Assembly: GCF_022605525.1 (NCBI RefSeq)
Contig: NZ_JAKQYJ010000001.1
Span: 372,001-436,000, forward strand
DNA from: Porphyrobacter sp. GA68
GTDB taxonomy: Bacteria; Pseudomonadota; Alphaproteobacteria; Sphingomonadales; Sphingomonadaceae
Length of the DNA stretch: 64,000 nucleotides
Direction of reading: 5' to 3'
Shown one piece after another: positions 1 to 8,613 of the stretch. Below the pieces are notes generated by a model. That model did no database searches. It was not told the DNA's origin and saw only the letters and a program-made list of their open reading frames with translations. How positions within the stretch are numbered: the first letter of the stretch is position 1; each line of letters begins with the position of its first letter. Made by a program: the position numbers and the translations under genes.

Positions 1-311
1 TGGCCCCACTGCCGCAAGGCGATCATTGCGGGCAGAAGGTCCATGCCCTTTTCTGTCAGCCGGTACTCCACCCGCCGCCGGTCTTCCGCACAGGGGAGCC
101 GGTCGAGAATCCCATGCTCCACCAGCTTCGCCAGCCGATTGGACAGGATGTTGCGGGCAATGCCCAGTTCGCTCAGGAAGTCTTCGAAATGATAAACGCT
201 GTTGAAGCTGGCGCGCAGGATCATGAACGACCAGCGTTCGCCCATCACCTCCAGCGCTTCGGGCAGACCGCAGGCGGTCAGTTCGCGCAGCGGTTCGCGC
301 AGTTCACCCAT
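1..311 (-). CDS. HxlR family transcriptional regulator (C-terminus cut by window edge)
   Basis: Winged helix-turn-helix DNA-binding regulator. The visible 103 residues include the HxlR hallmarks: a CGLPEAL segment near residue 13, GERWSFMILR around residues 21-30, and the recognition helix and wing GIARNILSNRLAKL followed by RRRVEYRLTEKG. The usual family length is 110-150 residues, so only the tail is missing beyond base 1. The start is ATG at 311 with GGAG about ten bases upstream. It is divergent from the CC_3452-type gene at 449, and the 137-base gap carries a direct-repeat operator candidate, so autoregulation and control of that neighbour are likely. The inducer is unknown. Confidence 0.85.
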   Translation of the reverse strand, partial: MGELREPLRELTACGLPEALEVMGERWSFMILRASFNSVYHFEDFLSELGIARNILSNRLAKLVEHGILDRLPCAEDRRRVEYRLTEKGMDLLPAMIALRQWG

Positions 312-370
312 GCATCCATTCTCCGGCTCACCACTCTACGGCAAAACAGCGACCCTTCAACAGCATATCA

Positions 371-426
371 GTTTCTGGTTGCAACTTGAAACCTAGACTG
401 GTAAGTGGCGTTCCGCAACTTAAAAC
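371..426. promoter_or_regulatory. Candidate HxlR operator: direct repeat with dyad symmetry
   Basis: GCAACTTGAAAC at 381-392 recurs as GCAACTTAAAAC at 415-426 (11 of 12 identical, 34 bases apart). The first copy forms the interrupted palindrome GTTGCAA-C-TTGAAAC at 378-392 with one mismatch, the dyad type expected for a winged-helix dimer. It sits between the divergent HxlR gene and the CC_3452-type gene. That the HxlR protein binds here is inference. Confidence 0.45.
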
Positions 427-448
427 CGTGCTACCGGAAGGATCCAAC

Positions 449-781
449 ATGACGTCTCCCCTCTCGCTTCGCAAAGCTGGTGCGCTGCTAATCGCCAGCG
501 GCGCAGCCGCGCTGACCCTGGGCATCGCCGCCATGCCCGCCGCCGCCGGCACTGCCGCTACCCAGTACACCGCGACGTTGGCGCAACCCGTCAGCGACGC
601 CCGCGTCGTGGCAGGCAAGACATTGTGGAAGTGCGCCGGCACCGAATGCGCGGCGGTGGTGGAAGGCAGCCGCGCCGGGCGTGTTTGCCGTGACCTGCAG
701 CGCAAGGCCGGCACCGTAACGCAGTTCACCGTCGCCGGTCAGCCGCTGGACGCAGAGGCGCTCAGCCGCTGCAACGCCTGA
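449..781 (+). CDS. CC_3452 family small secreted protein
   Basis: 110-residue protein with an N-terminal signal peptide (Arg/Lys at 8-9, an alanine-rich hydrophobic core, and a likely cut after the MPAAAG region near residue 34). The mature part carries the KTLWKCAGTEC motif, a Cys-x4-Cys pair, and two further cysteines (VCRDL, SRCNA), suggesting two disulfides in the periplasm. This resembles the CC_3452 family of short exported proteins in Caulobacter and sphingomonads, whose function is not known. The start is ATG at 449 with CGGAAGGA upstream; an in-frame TTG or GTG further up is less likely. It is divergent from the HxlR regulator and probably regulated by it. Confidence 0.7.
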   Translation: MTSPLSLRKAGALLIASGAAALTLGIAAMPAAAGTAATQYTATLAQPVSDARVVAGKTLWKCAGTECAAVVEGSRAGRVCRDLQRKAGTVTQFTVAGQPLDAEALSRCNA

Positions 782-1435
782 TCAGATAAGCGCGCGGGCC
801 TCCAGATCGACGGCGAGGCCCGCCGCATTCGTGAAGTGATGCACCTGCCAGCCCAGCGCGGCAGCGGCCGCGATATTGGCCGCATTGTCGTCGATGAACA
901 GCATGGCATCCGGCGCGTGACCGAACCTCCGTGCGGCGAGTTCGAAGATGCGCGGATCCGGTTTGGCAAGCAGTTCGTCGCCTGACACCACGATGTCGCG
1001 GAACAGGTTCAGCACCGACAGGGTGGGCCTGAACTGGCGCCAGAACTCGGCGCCGAAATTGGTGATCGCGTACAGCGGCATTGCTCGCTTCGCCAGCCGT
1101 TCGATCAGTTCAGTCGTACCGGACACCGGGCCGGGGATCGTTTCCAGGAATCTGGTGCGATAACTCCGGATGTGCTCGGCGTAAGCGGGAAAATCGGCGA
1201 CGCGTTCGGCAACCATGTCATCCAGCGGTCGGCCCGCGTCATGCTGGAAGTGCCATTCTTCCGTGACCACAGTGGCGAGGAACCAGTCGCGTTCCGCCGG
1301 GTCGGCAATCAATCGGTCGAAAAGGTGACGCAAGTCCCATTCGACAATGACCCGTCCGATATCGAATACGACAGCTTCGACGGGACGCGGACTGAGCGCG
1401 GTGTGACCGCCCGCATTCTCATCCAAGCGTGACAA
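782..1435 (-). CDS. HAD-superfamily hydrolase (YihX-like phosphatase)
   Basis: 217-residue HAD-IA hydrolase. Motif I is FDIGRVIVEWD with nucleophile D25; the usual second Asp of DxD is Gly27, as in the YihX/FDLGNV subgroup. Motif II is T125 in AITNFG, motif III is K158 in AKPDPRIF, and motif IV is D182-D183 in FIDDN. A small sugar-phosphate or related metabolite phosphatase is likely; the substrate cannot be read from sequence. No ATG lies before motif I. TTG at 1435 is the best start, with a second TTG three codons later; neither has a strong ribosome-binding site. It follows rpmJ on the same strand by 37 bases, so co-transcription is possible. Confidence 0.8.
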   Translation of the reverse strand: MSRLDENAGGHTALSPRPVEAVVFDIGRVIVEWDLRHLFDRLIADPAERDWFLATVVTEEWHFQHDAGRPLDDMVAERVADFPAYAEHIRSYRTRFLETIPGPVSGTTELIERLAKRAMPLYAITNFGAEFWRQFRPTLSVLNLFRDIVVSGDELLAKPDPRIFELAARRFGHAPDAMLFIDDNAANIAAAAALGWQVHHFTNAAGLAVDLEARALI

Positions 1436-1472
1436 GGCGCCAGTCCCGGCGGGTCCGGCCGGACAGCCGGTT

Positions 1473-1598
1473 TCAGCCCTGGCGCGCCTTGAAGCGACGG
1501 TTGGTCTTGTTGATCACATAGGTCCGGCCACGACGGCGAATGACGCGGCAATCGCGGTGGCGGTCCTTCAGCGACTTTAGGCTGTTACGGATTTTCAT
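1473..1598 (-). CDS. rpmJ: 50S ribosomal protein L36, zinc-free long form
   Basis: 41-residue ribosomal protein beginning [16 protein letters not shown] and ending NRRFKARQG. It is the longer proteobacterial type that lacks the C-C-C-H zinc ribbon: only one Cys remains, at residue 17. Basic throughout, as expected for a 23S rRNA-binding protein of the large subunit. The start is ATG at 1598 preceded by AGGAAAG at good spacing; upstream in-frame codons are not needed. It is a stand-alone locus rather than part of a ribosomal protein operon. Confidence 0.93.
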   Translation of the reverse strand: MKIRNSLKSLKDRHRDCRVIRRRGRTYVINKTNRRFKARQG

Positions 1599-1680
1599 GG
1601 CGGCTTTCCTGAAAAGAAACAGGCACCGGACGTCCGCCCGGTGCCATTGCACCGCCCGCCTAGCACATCGCAATCAGGAG

Positions 1681-2694
1681 TCAATCAGGGCGGCGCAGTT
1701 CCTCCAGCCGCCGTTCCCACTGCAGTGCGTGGGCAACAATCGTATCGAGGTCGGCAAACTGCGGACGCCATGGCAGGGTCGCCTTGAGGAGAGCCGGATC
1801 GGACACCAGTTCCCCCGGGTCGCCCGGACGACGATCCTGCATCCAGCGCTCCACCGTGCGGTTCGTCACCCGGTCGACCGCGTCCAGCACCTCAAGGACG
1901 CTGAACCCCCGGCCATAACCGCAGTTCATCGTCATCGACTGGCTGGGTTGCGCGATCAGCGCCTCCAGCGCCAGCAGGTGCGCCGCGGCAAGGTCGGTGA
2001 CATGGATGTAGTCGCGCACCCCCGTACCATCGACAGTGTCGAAATCGGTGCCATAGACCGCTACTCCGGCTCGCTTGCCCAGCGCTGCCTCGCAGGCAAC
2101 CTTGATCAGGTGCGTTGCGCCGGCGGTGGACTGTCCGGTGCGTCCCTGCGGGTCCGCGCCGGCCACGTTGAAATAGCGCAGCGCGCAGTAATTGAACGGA
2201 TGCGCGGCCGCCGCATCGGCCAGCATCTGCTCCGTCATCAGCTTGGACCAGCCATAAGGGTTGATCGGCCTCGTCGGTGTTTCCTCCGTCACTCGCGACG
2301 TGGCGGGTGAACCATATGTCGCGGCCGTGGAGGAGAAGATGAAATGTTCCACCCTGCCGGCAATCGCTGCTTCCAGCAGGGTGCGGCTCTTGGCGGTGTT
2401 ATTGTTGTAATACTTCAGCGGGTTATCAACCGACTCCGGGACCACCACGCTACCGGCGAAATGCATGATCGCGCCCGTCCCCTGCTCAGCGAAGATGCGC
2501 TGAAGCAGGTCCGCATCGGCGATGTCCCCATGGTAGAAAGGCACGTCATCAGGCACCGCAAACCGGAAACCCGTAACCAGGTTGTCGAGCACGGCCACCC
2601 GCCAGCCCGCATCCTTGAGCGCGAGCACCGCATGGCTGCCGATGTAGCCGGCGCCACCGGTGACGAGAACCGGAACCTTGTTGGTGTCAGTCAT
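1681..2694 (-). CDS. galE: UDP-glucose 4-epimerase
   Basis: 337-residue extended short-chain dehydrogenase that interconverts UDP-glucose and UDP-galactose using bound NAD. The Rossmann motif TGGAGYIGSH spans residues 12-21. The active-site SST sits near 121-123, with Tyr147 and Lys151 of YGWSK. GVRDYIHVTDLA is the typical GalE sugar-binding region. Length matches the family (about 338). ATG at 2694 is chosen because NAD-binding strand 1 starts seven codons later; an in-frame extension to 2853 has no family similarity. No polysaccharide genes surround it. It supplies UDP-galactose for envelope glycans or the Leloir route. Confidence 0.95.
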   Translation of the reverse strand: MTDTNKVPVLVTGGAGYIGSHAVLALKDAGWRVAVLDNLVTGFRFAVPDDVPFYHGDIADADLLQRIFAEQGTGAIMHFAGSVVVPESVDNPLKYYNNNTAKSRTLLEAAIAGRVEHFIFSSTAATYGSPATSRVTEETPTRPINPYGWSKLMTEQMLADAAAAHPFNYCALRYFNVAGADPQGRTGQSTAGATHLIKVACEAALGKRAGVAVYGTDFDTVDGTGVRDYIHVTDLAAAHLLALEALIAQPSQSMTMNCGYGRGFSVLEVLDAVDRVTNRTVERWMQDRRPGDPGELVSDPALLKATLPWRPQFADLDTIVAHALQWERRLEELRRPD

Positions 2695-2840
2695 GGCCGC
2701 ACCCGCTAGCAGTTTGCGAGGGACCGGGAAACAGCGGAAGAAAGAGCCTGCCGCATCGGGAACAGGGTCGGGCTGCCAAGCGCTTGAACTTCTGGATACA
2801 AGGAACGGTCCGGGTGCGGCGGACCGGCAGGAGAACAGCG

Positions 2841-3452
2841 ATGCCTTTCCCAAGATTGACGAACGTTCTGCTCGCCGCGACAGGTGCGCTTGCGCTTGCC
2901 GCCTGCGCCACCGGACCAGGCCCTGTGGAAGTCACTCGCTTCCACGACCCCGCCGCGCTCTCTGCCGCGACGCGTGGCGCGGTGGTCGTCACTGCAGCGC
3001 CCGGTGCAACCGACACGCTGGCGCTGACACCCTATCAGGGGGCGGTGGCAGAACAGTTGCGCGCGCAGGGTTACGAGGTGAGCGGCAATAACGCCGCGCG
3101 CTATCGCGCCGAGGTACGGGTCGATCGCTTCCAGCGCGCCGTGGATGGCGGCCGCTCGCCGGTGAGCGTCGGCGTGGGCGGCTCTACCGGCGGATACGGT
3201 TCGGGCGTGGGTTTAGGCGTCGGCATCAACCTTGGCGGCGGCGGAGGCGCGCGGATCGGCACGGAACTGGCCGTAACGCTGCGCGACACCACCACGGGGC
3301 AAAGCGTGTGGGAAGGCCGGGCAGAGGTCGATTACCCCGCCCGTTCCGAAATCGCCGATGCCCGCGCCAATGCCGCCTTGCTGGCTGATGCGCTGTTTCG
3401 TGATTTTCCGGGTAACAATGGGGAAACAGTGCGGGTAGATGCGCGCCGATGA
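2841..3452 (+). CDS. DUF4136 lipoprotein
   Basis: 203-residue predicted lipoprotein: the signal peptide ends in ALAAC-A with the lipidated Cys near residue 21. The mature part has the DUF4136 opening ([10 protein letters not shown]), then a beta-rich domain and a glycine-rich loop ([13 protein letters not shown] through LGGGGG) around residues 114-137. The family is common in the envelope of sphingomonads and other Gram-negatives and has no assigned function. ATG at 2841 has a clear AGGAGA. The stop overlaps the next start in ATGA, so it is translationally coupled to the carboxypeptidase. Confidence 0.82.
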   Translation: MPFPRLTNVLLAATGALALAACATGPGPVEVTRFHDPAALSAATRGAVVVTAAPGATDTLALTPYQGAVAEQLRAQGYEVSGNNAARYRAEVRVDRFQRAVDGGRSPVSVGVGGSTGGYGSGVGLGVGINLGGGGGARIGTELAVTLRDTTTGQSVWEGRAEVDYPARSEIADARANAALLADALFRDFPGNNGETVRVDARR

Positions 3453-4588
3453 ACCAGATCCATATCGACGCTGCGTTTGACAGCGGCAACATCGAAGTCG
3501 TGGCGGTGGACGGTGCCACCGCCCGCCTCACCCTGCGTCCAGACAACGCGTCGGACTTCAAGCAGTGGTTTCATTTCCGCGTCTGCGGCGCGAAGGGTCG
3601 GGAGCTTACCCTGCATCTGGAGGGGCTGAACGACAGCGCCTACCCGCTGGGCTGGCCCGATTACAACGCCTGCGTCAGCGAGGACCGGCAGTTCTGGGGC
3701 CGCGCGGCATCGACCTTCGACAAGAGCGCCGGCGTTCTCACCATCCGCTACACCCCGGCCTCGGACTTGTGCTGGTTCGCTTACTTCGCGCCCTATTCGA
3801 TGGAACGCCACCATGATCTTGTGGCAGAGGCAGCGGCAAGCGAAGGTGTAAGCTATCGTCGGCTTGGCACCACTTTGGACGGACAGCCGCTCGATGCCCT
3901 GGAACTGGGCGACGGGAACAAGCAGGTCTGGCTCTATGCTCGGCAGCATCCGGGCGAAAGCATGGCGGAATGGTGGATGGAAGGGGCGCTCGAATGCCTC
4001 CTTGACCCAGCCGATCCGGTGGGGCGGGCGCTGCGCCAGCGGTGCCGGTTCCACATTGTGCCCAACTGCAATCCGGACGGTTCGCGCCGGGGGCATCTGC
4101 GCACGAATGCGTGCGGAGCGAATCTCAACCGCGAATGGGCGGACCCGACGGCCGAGCGCAGCCCGGAAGTGCTCGCCATTCGCAACCGCATGGATGAAAC
4201 CGGCGTGGATTTCGCCATGGATGTTCACGGGGACGAGGCAATCGCCGCCAACTTTCTGGCCGGGTTCGAAGGGATCCCCGGCTGGACCGACGAACAGGGC
4301 GACGGCTTTTACCGCTATCAGCGGATACTGACCCGCCGCACACCCGACTTCCAGATGGAGCTGGGCTACCACAAGGCCAAGCCCGGCACCGCCAATCTCA
4401 CGATGAGCACCAATCAGGTCGCTGAACGCTTCGGCGCATGCGCCATGACGCTGGAGATGCCCTTCAAGGATGCGGGAATGTTCGATCCGGTTCAGGGATG
4501 GTCGGCCGAGCGATCAAAGCTGCTGGCGCGCGACTGCCTGGCAGCACTGCTGGAATGGCTGGAGCCGGACACGCAGCGAGGGGCTTGA
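3449..4588 (+). CDS. M14 family zinc carboxypeptidase, cytosolic CCP-like
   Basis: 379-residue metallocarboxypeptidase. An N-terminal beta-sandwich (about 1-120), typical of cytosolic carboxypeptidase-like M14 enzymes, precedes the catalytic domain. Zinc ligands are H167 and E170 in RQHPGES and H260 in MDVHGDE. Substrate-carboxylate residues are N227-R228 in ANLNREW, and the general base is E336 in TLEMPFK. All essential residues are present, so it should be active; there is no signal peptide, so it acts in the cytoplasm, perhaps in peptide turnover. It is coupled by an ATGA overlap to the DUF4136 lipoprotein; a functional link between a cytosolic peptidase and a lipoprotein is not obvious. 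Confidence 0.88.
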   Translation: MNQIHIDAAFDSGNIEVVAVDGATARLTLRPDNASDFKQWFHFRVCGAKGRELTLHLEGLNDSAYPLGWPDYNACVSEDRQFWGRAASTFDKSAGVLTIRYTPASDLCWFAYFAPYSMERHHDLVAEAAASEGVSYRRLGTTLDGQPLDALELGDGNKQVWLYARQHPGESMAEWWMEGALECLLDPADPVGRALRQRCRFHIVPNCNPDGSRRGHLRTNACGANLNREWADPTAERSPEVLAIRNRMDETGVDFAMDVHGDEAIAANFLAGFEGIPGWTDEQGDGFYRYQRILTRRTPDFQMELGYHKAKPGTANLTMSTNQVAERFGACAMTLEMPFKDAGMFDPVQGWSAERSKLLARDCLAALLEWLEPDTQRGA

Positions 4589-4672
4589 TAAGAAATAGGC
4601 AAGTACCGGTAATCAGTTGGTCAGCGGATCGCGTTACAGCGGAGCCAGTTTGAGACTGGCGGCGGTTTGCCT

Positions 4673-5500
4673 ATGACTTTGATTGATCACCGGGCGTTCG
4701 AGTCCTCCGCAGGGCGGGGATGGAACAAGTGCGGCGGGTGCCGCGAGGGACAGGCGCTCCCGTTTGCCTTCACGATGGCTTTCCAGCCGATTGTCGACCT
4801 TACCCACGGGACGATCTGGGGGTATGAAGCGCTGGTCCGTGGAGAGGCAGGAGAGCCGGCCCGCGCTATTCTGGACCAGGTGGACGCGGCCACTATCTAT
4901 GCCTTTGATCAGGCGTGCCGCATACGCGCCATTGAACTGTTCGCCGCCCTGTCGCCGCCGGGCAGCACGGCCATGCTGTCCATCAACTTCAAACCCAATG
5001 CCGTGTATGAACCCGCCGCGTGCATTCGGGCTACTCTGGAGGCGGCCAAACGCAGCGGATTTGACCGCACCCGGCTGATGTTCGAGTTTACCGAAGACGA
5101 GCGGATGCAGGACGTTGCCCATGTCCGCCGCATCGTCGAGGCGTATCGCAGCTTCGGCTTCATGACGGCGCTGGATGATTTCGGGGCCGGGTACGCGGGA
5201 TTGTCGTTGCTGTCCGACATGACGCCCGACCTGATCAAGCTGGACATGTCCTTGCTGCGCGGGATCGACGCGTCGCCAGCCCGGCAGGCGATCGTCCGCA
5301 GCATCGTGGCGATGACGCGGGAACTAGGCGTTGCCTGCCTTGCCGAAGGTCTCGAAACTGCGGCTGAGGTGGAAACGATACGGACGCTGGGCATTGCGCT
5401 GGTGCAAGGCTTCTACTTCGCCGCGCCCGTCACCGGTATGCTGCCGCCGGTGTCCGTGGGCCTGCTGGCGGACGGCGCCACCCAGGACGCGGCAGGCTGA
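4673..5500 (+). CDS. EAL-domain cyclic-di-GMP phosphodiesterase
   Basis: 275-residue protein that is almost entirely an EAL domain. The catalytic set is complete: E52-A53-L54, N105 in SINFKPN, E138 and E141 in FEFTED, D168-D169 in LDDFGAGY, K189 in IKLD, E225 and E228 in AEGLET, and Q245 in QGFYFA. It should hydrolyse c-di-GMP to pGpG. The short N-terminus carries a CGGC pair (C20, C23), possibly redox- or metal-sensing, but no BLUF, PAS or membrane segment. ATG at 4673 is preferred over TTG at 4667. It is monocistronic, converging on the lactate permease. Confidence 0.9.
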   Translation: MTLIDHRAFESSAGRGWNKCGGCREGQALPFAFTMAFQPIVDLTHGTIWGYEALVRGEAGEPARAILDQVDAATIYAFDQACRIRAIELFAALSPPGSTAMLSINFKPNAVYEPAACIRATLEAAKRSGFDRTRLMFEFTEDERMQDVAHVRRIVEAYRSFGFMTALDDFGAGYAGLSLLSDMTPDLIKLDMSLLRGIDASPARQAIVRSIVAMTRELGVACLAEGLETAAEVETIRTLGIALVQGFYFAAPVTGMLPPVSVGLLADGATQDAAG

Positions 5501-5503
5501 TCC

Positions 5504-5534
5504 GTGGCCCGTGCGCGGCTTTCCCGCGAGCCAC
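5504..5534. terminator. Hairpin filling the convergent gap (possible shared terminator)
   Basis: GTGGC at 5504-5508 pairs with GCCAC at 5530-5534, and inside it CGCGG at 5514-5518 pairs with CCGCG at 5524-5528 around a CTTTC loop. It occupies exactly the gap between the EAL gene and the permease gene, which converge. There is no U-tract on either strand, so termination would be weak or Rho-assisted. Confidence 0.35.
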
Positions 5535-7037
5535 TCACGACCCGGCGAACAATGCCAGCAACAGGACAAAGACGCCGCCCGCCAGCGTGTAGCCCAGGCA
5601 CAGGGGCAGCGTGCGCTTCATCACTTCGCCCTCCCGTCCGATCAGCCCCACTGTTGCCGCACCCGCTACGATGTTGTGCGGCGCAACGATATTGCCGATC
5701 GCGGAACCCACGCTCTGCCCGGCCAGCGCCAAGGCGACAGGCAGGCCCGTGGTCGCGGCAGTCGCGGTCTGAAATCCGGCGAAGACGATGTTCGAGGCAG
5801 TGGCCGAACCGGTAATGAACGATCCCAGCGCCCCCACCAGCGGCACCGCCAGCGGCCACCCCGCGCCGAGCAAGCTGCCAGCCCCCTCGGCCAGCGCGTC
5901 GATCATGCCGCTGTGCACCATGATCCGGGCCATCAGCAGCACGGTGACCAGCGCCAGCGCCACGGGTGGCAGGCGCCGGGCCGCAGCCATGAGCGCAGGA
6001 CCAAGGATCGCGTTGCCATCCCGCTTTACTGCCGCAGTCAGCAGCAAAGCCAGCGCGAGCATGGTACCGGGGTGATACAGAATAGCCACCGAACCGCTGA
6101 AAGCGTTTGTCAGCGTCCAGCCGATCTCCAGCCCTTGAAGCGTTGCACGCAATGGTCCGAGCAGCCGCGTGGCAAGGATCAGGACCAGGATCAGGACGTA
6201 GGGCAGCGCCGCGCCCAGAAGCGTCATGACCGGCACCGGGTCGGCGGGTGCACCAGGCGCCGCCGCGCCGCGCCTTGTCAGCAGCACGAACAGGACCGCG
6301 CCCACCAGCGCCCCGCCCAGCGTTGGCAATTCGGGACCGGCGAACGCGGCAAATAGCGCCGCCGGTACGAAGAACAGCAGGACGGCAGCCGGCACGGCAA
6401 GCCAGCCGGCCTTGTGTCTGGCGCGGTCTTCTCCGGTTCCGGCAAGCCTGTACACGGCAGCCGCGAGTGCCCAGCCCAGCACCCCGTGAAGCAGCAGGAT
6501 GAGCAGCGAAAGTGTCCGCGGGTCGACCGTTGCGGCGTGCAGCAGCGGCATCATCGGTGTTCCCACCGCCCCAAACGAAACCCCTGCCGCGTGACCAATC
6601 AGGGCACACAGCAACGCGCGGACCGGCGGGAAGCCAAGGCTGACCAGCAGCGGGGCGGCCAAGGCGACCGGGGTGCCAAATCCGGCGGCTCCTTCGAGAA
6701 ACAGCGCGAAGAACCAACCGACCAACAGGGCGGTGATTTGCGGACTGGGCGAGACGGACGCGAGCCACCGGCCGATCAGCCGCGTCTGGCCGGTGCGCTC
6801 CTGCCATTCGTATATGGCCAGGGCCGGAAGGATGATCCACAGGATCGTCGCGGCGGTAAAGGTCGCCTCCAGCAGCGGACCGGCAAGCGCCGCAACGCTC
6901 ATGGGATAGCTGAAGGTGGCCACCGCGAGCACAAGTGCAAGCAGCGCCGCGACCCCGCCTGCCTGCGCCGCCGACCACCGTACGCCGACGAGCAGCGTGG
7001 CAAACAGAACCAGCGGCAGCAGCGCGAACAAGGCCAT
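5535..7037 (-). CDS. lctP: L-lactate permease family (LctP) transporter
   Basis: 500-residue polytopic membrane protein with about a dozen hydrophobic segments. LctP signatures include the AIYEWQERTGQ segment after the third helix, the GAAGFGTPVALAAP loop and GSFITGSATASNIVF. The family imports lactate or glycolate with protons. Start ATG at 7037 lies four bases downstream of the end of the D-lactate dehydrogenase-like gene; a longer in-frame start would overlap that gene. The pairing points to 2-hydroxyacid (lactate) exchange across the inner membrane. The direction of flux is not evident. Confidence 0.88.
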   Translation of the reverse strand: MALFALLPLVLFATLLVGVRWSAAQAGGVAALLALVLAVATFSYPMSVAALAGPLLEATFTAATILWIILPALAIYEWQERTGQTRLIGRWLASVSPSPQITALLVGWFFALFLEGAAGFGTPVALAAPLLVSLGFPPVRALLCALIGHAAGVSFGAVGTPMMPLLHAATVDPRTLSLLILLLHGVLGWALAAAVYRLAGTGEDRARHKAGWLAVPAAVLLFFVPAALFAAFAGPELPTLGGALVGAVLFVLLTRRGAAAPGAPADPVPVMTLLGAALPYVLILVLILATRLLGPLRATLQGLEIGWTLTNAFSGSVAILYHPGTMLALALLLTAAVKRDGNAILGPALMAAARRLPPVALALVTVLLMARIMVHSGMIDALAEGAGSLLGAGWPLAVPLVGALGSFITGSATASNIVFAGFQTATAATTGLPVALALAGQSVGSAIGNIVAPHNIVAGAATVGLIGREGEVMKRTLPLCLGYTLAGGVFVLLLALFAGS

Positions 7038-7041
7038 CGGG

Positions 7042-8043
7042 TCAGCCGAACGGCACGGGGTGTTCGGGCGCGCCGGTCCTTTCAAACGCGGTGATGTTGG
7101 CGATCGTGGTCCCGGCAATCGCCGTCATGGCTTCCCGCGTGAAGAACGCCTGATGCCCGGTGATGAGCACGTTGGGAAACGTCAGCAGGCGGGCGAATAC
7201 ATCGTCCTGGATCATCGTGGCCGACAGGTCTTCGAAGAACAGGTCGCCTTCTTCCTCGTACACATCCAGTGCAAGGTGGCCGATCTTCCCGCTCTTGAGG
7301 CCGTTGATCAGGGCGCGTGTGTCGACAACCGCGCCGCGGCTGGTGTTGACCAGCATCACACCCGGCACCATCGCCGCAATGGCGTCGGCGTTAATCAGGT
7401 GATGCGTGTCGGGCGTCAGGGGACAGTGCAGCGAAATGATGCTGGCAGTTGCGAACAACTCCGCCAAGGTTACGTAACGGCCGCCGATCTCCTCCAACTC
7501 TGCGACAGGGTGCGGATCCGATGCCACCACCGCGCAGCCGAACCCGCGCATTATCCGCGCCACGCAAAGGCCGATCTGGCCGACGCCGACGATCCCGACG
7601 GTGCGGCCTTTCAGGTCGAAGCCGAGCAAGCCTTCCAGCGCGAAATTGCCCTCGCGCACCCGGTTGTAGGCTTTGTAGATCCGCCGGTTGAGGGCAAGGA
7701 TCAGGGCCACAGTGTGCTCCGCCACGGCGTCCGGCGAATAGGCCGGCACCCGCGCGACAGCCAGGCCAAGCTCGCGCGCTGCGGCAAGATCCACGTGATT
7801 GAACCCAGCGCTTCTCAGTGCGATCAGCCGCGTTCCGCCAGCCGCCAGCCTTTCCAGCGCCGCCCTGTCAAGATCGTCGTTCACGAATGCGCACACCGCC
7901 TCGTACCCTGCCGCCAAGGTGGCGGAGTCGCGGTCGAGCCTTGCTTCAAAGAAGCGCAAATCGTGGGGACTTGCGGCAGCGCCATTCGCCTGGGCGAGGA
8001 ACTCCCGGTCGTAGGCCCGTGCGCTGAAGACCGCCACTTTCAT
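7042..8043 (-). CDS. ldhA: D-lactate dehydrogenase-like 2-hydroxyacid dehydrogenase
   Basis: 333 residues, similar in length to E. coli LdhA (329). It has the NAD-binding motif VGIVGVGQIG in the middle, a catalytic Arg in ALRSAGFNHVDL, the Glu in DVYEEEGDLFFED, and the catalytic His in ITGHQAFFT, the last being LdhA-specific rather than glyoxylate-reductase-like. NTSRGAVVD completes the pattern. It interconverts pyruvate and D-lactate with NADH in the cytosol. ATG at 8043 is used; an upstream in-frame ATG (8055) adds MEVC without family support. It forms an operon with lctP. Confidence 0.9.
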   Translation of the reverse strand: MKVAVFSARAYDREFLAQANGAAASPHDLRFFEARLDRDSATLAAGYEAVCAFVNDDLDRAALERLAAGGTRLIALRSAGFNHVDLAAARELGLAVARVPAYSPDAVAEHTVALILALNRRIYKAYNRVREGNFALEGLLGFDLKGRTVGIVGVGQIGLCVARIMRGFGCAVVASDPHPVAELEEIGGRYVTLAELFATASIISLHCPLTPDTHHLINADAIAAMVPGVMLVNTSRGAVVDTRALINGLKSGKIGHLALDVYEEEGDLFFEDLSATMIQDDVFARLLTFPNVLITGHQAFFTREAMTAIAGTTIANITAFERTGAPEHPVPFG

Positions 8044-8174
8044 GCAAACCTCCACCCGTCCAGCGCGCTGAACACCCTTGCCGTGGCCGCCACGCGTAAA
8101 ACAGGCTGACTATGTGGCCCGGCTCGAGGGGCGTCAAATCATGGAGCGCGGCCCCGCCGGGCGCAGGCGGAACC

Positions 8175-8591
8175 TCAACCCAGGCTGGCGGGGCCGAACG
8201 CATGGGGCAACAGCGCGGACAGGCGCATCGCGCGCACCTCTTCAGCCCCGACGCACAGCACCAGCGGGTCGGTATCGCCTAGCTGGGCAAGTTCGTTCAA
8301 CACCTGTCGGCAGCGGCCGCATGGCGTTATCGGGGCACCGCCGGCACGGTCTGCCGGCCCGGTGACGGCCACCGCTTCCAACCCGCCGCGTCGGCCGTCC
8401 GCAAGCGCCTTTGCCACCGCGACGGTTTCAGCGCAGAGCGCCAGACCATAGCTGGCATTTTCCACATTGGTGCCGGTCACGATTGCGCCATCGGCGAAGC
8501 GCAGCGCGGCGCCTACCGGATAGCGCGAATAGGGTGAGTAGGACGCCCCGGCAGCCTCGCGCGCGGCGGCGATCAGTTCCTTGTCGGACAT
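8175..8591 (-). CDS. cdd: Cytidine deaminase
   Basis: 138-residue homotetrameric-type cytidine deaminase that converts cytidine and deoxycytidine to uridine and deoxyuridine in pyrimidine salvage. Zinc ligands are C53 (with catalytic E55 in CAE), C91 and C94 in PCGRC. The nucleoside-binding FADG and TNVENASYGL segments are intact. It is the third gene of a same-strand run UPF0262, GH25-like, cdd (gaps 3 and 22 bases). A 131-base gap separates it from ldhA downstream. Confidence 0.94.
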   Translation of the reverse strand: MSDKELIAAAREAAGASYSPYSRYPVGAALRFADGAIVTGTNVENASYGLALCAETVAVAKALADGRRGGLEAVAVTGPADRAGGAPITPCGRCRQVLNELAQLGDTDPLVLCVGAEEVRAMRLSALLPHAFGPASLG

Positions 8592-8613
8592 CTACTACCC
8601 TTCCATTCCTGCC

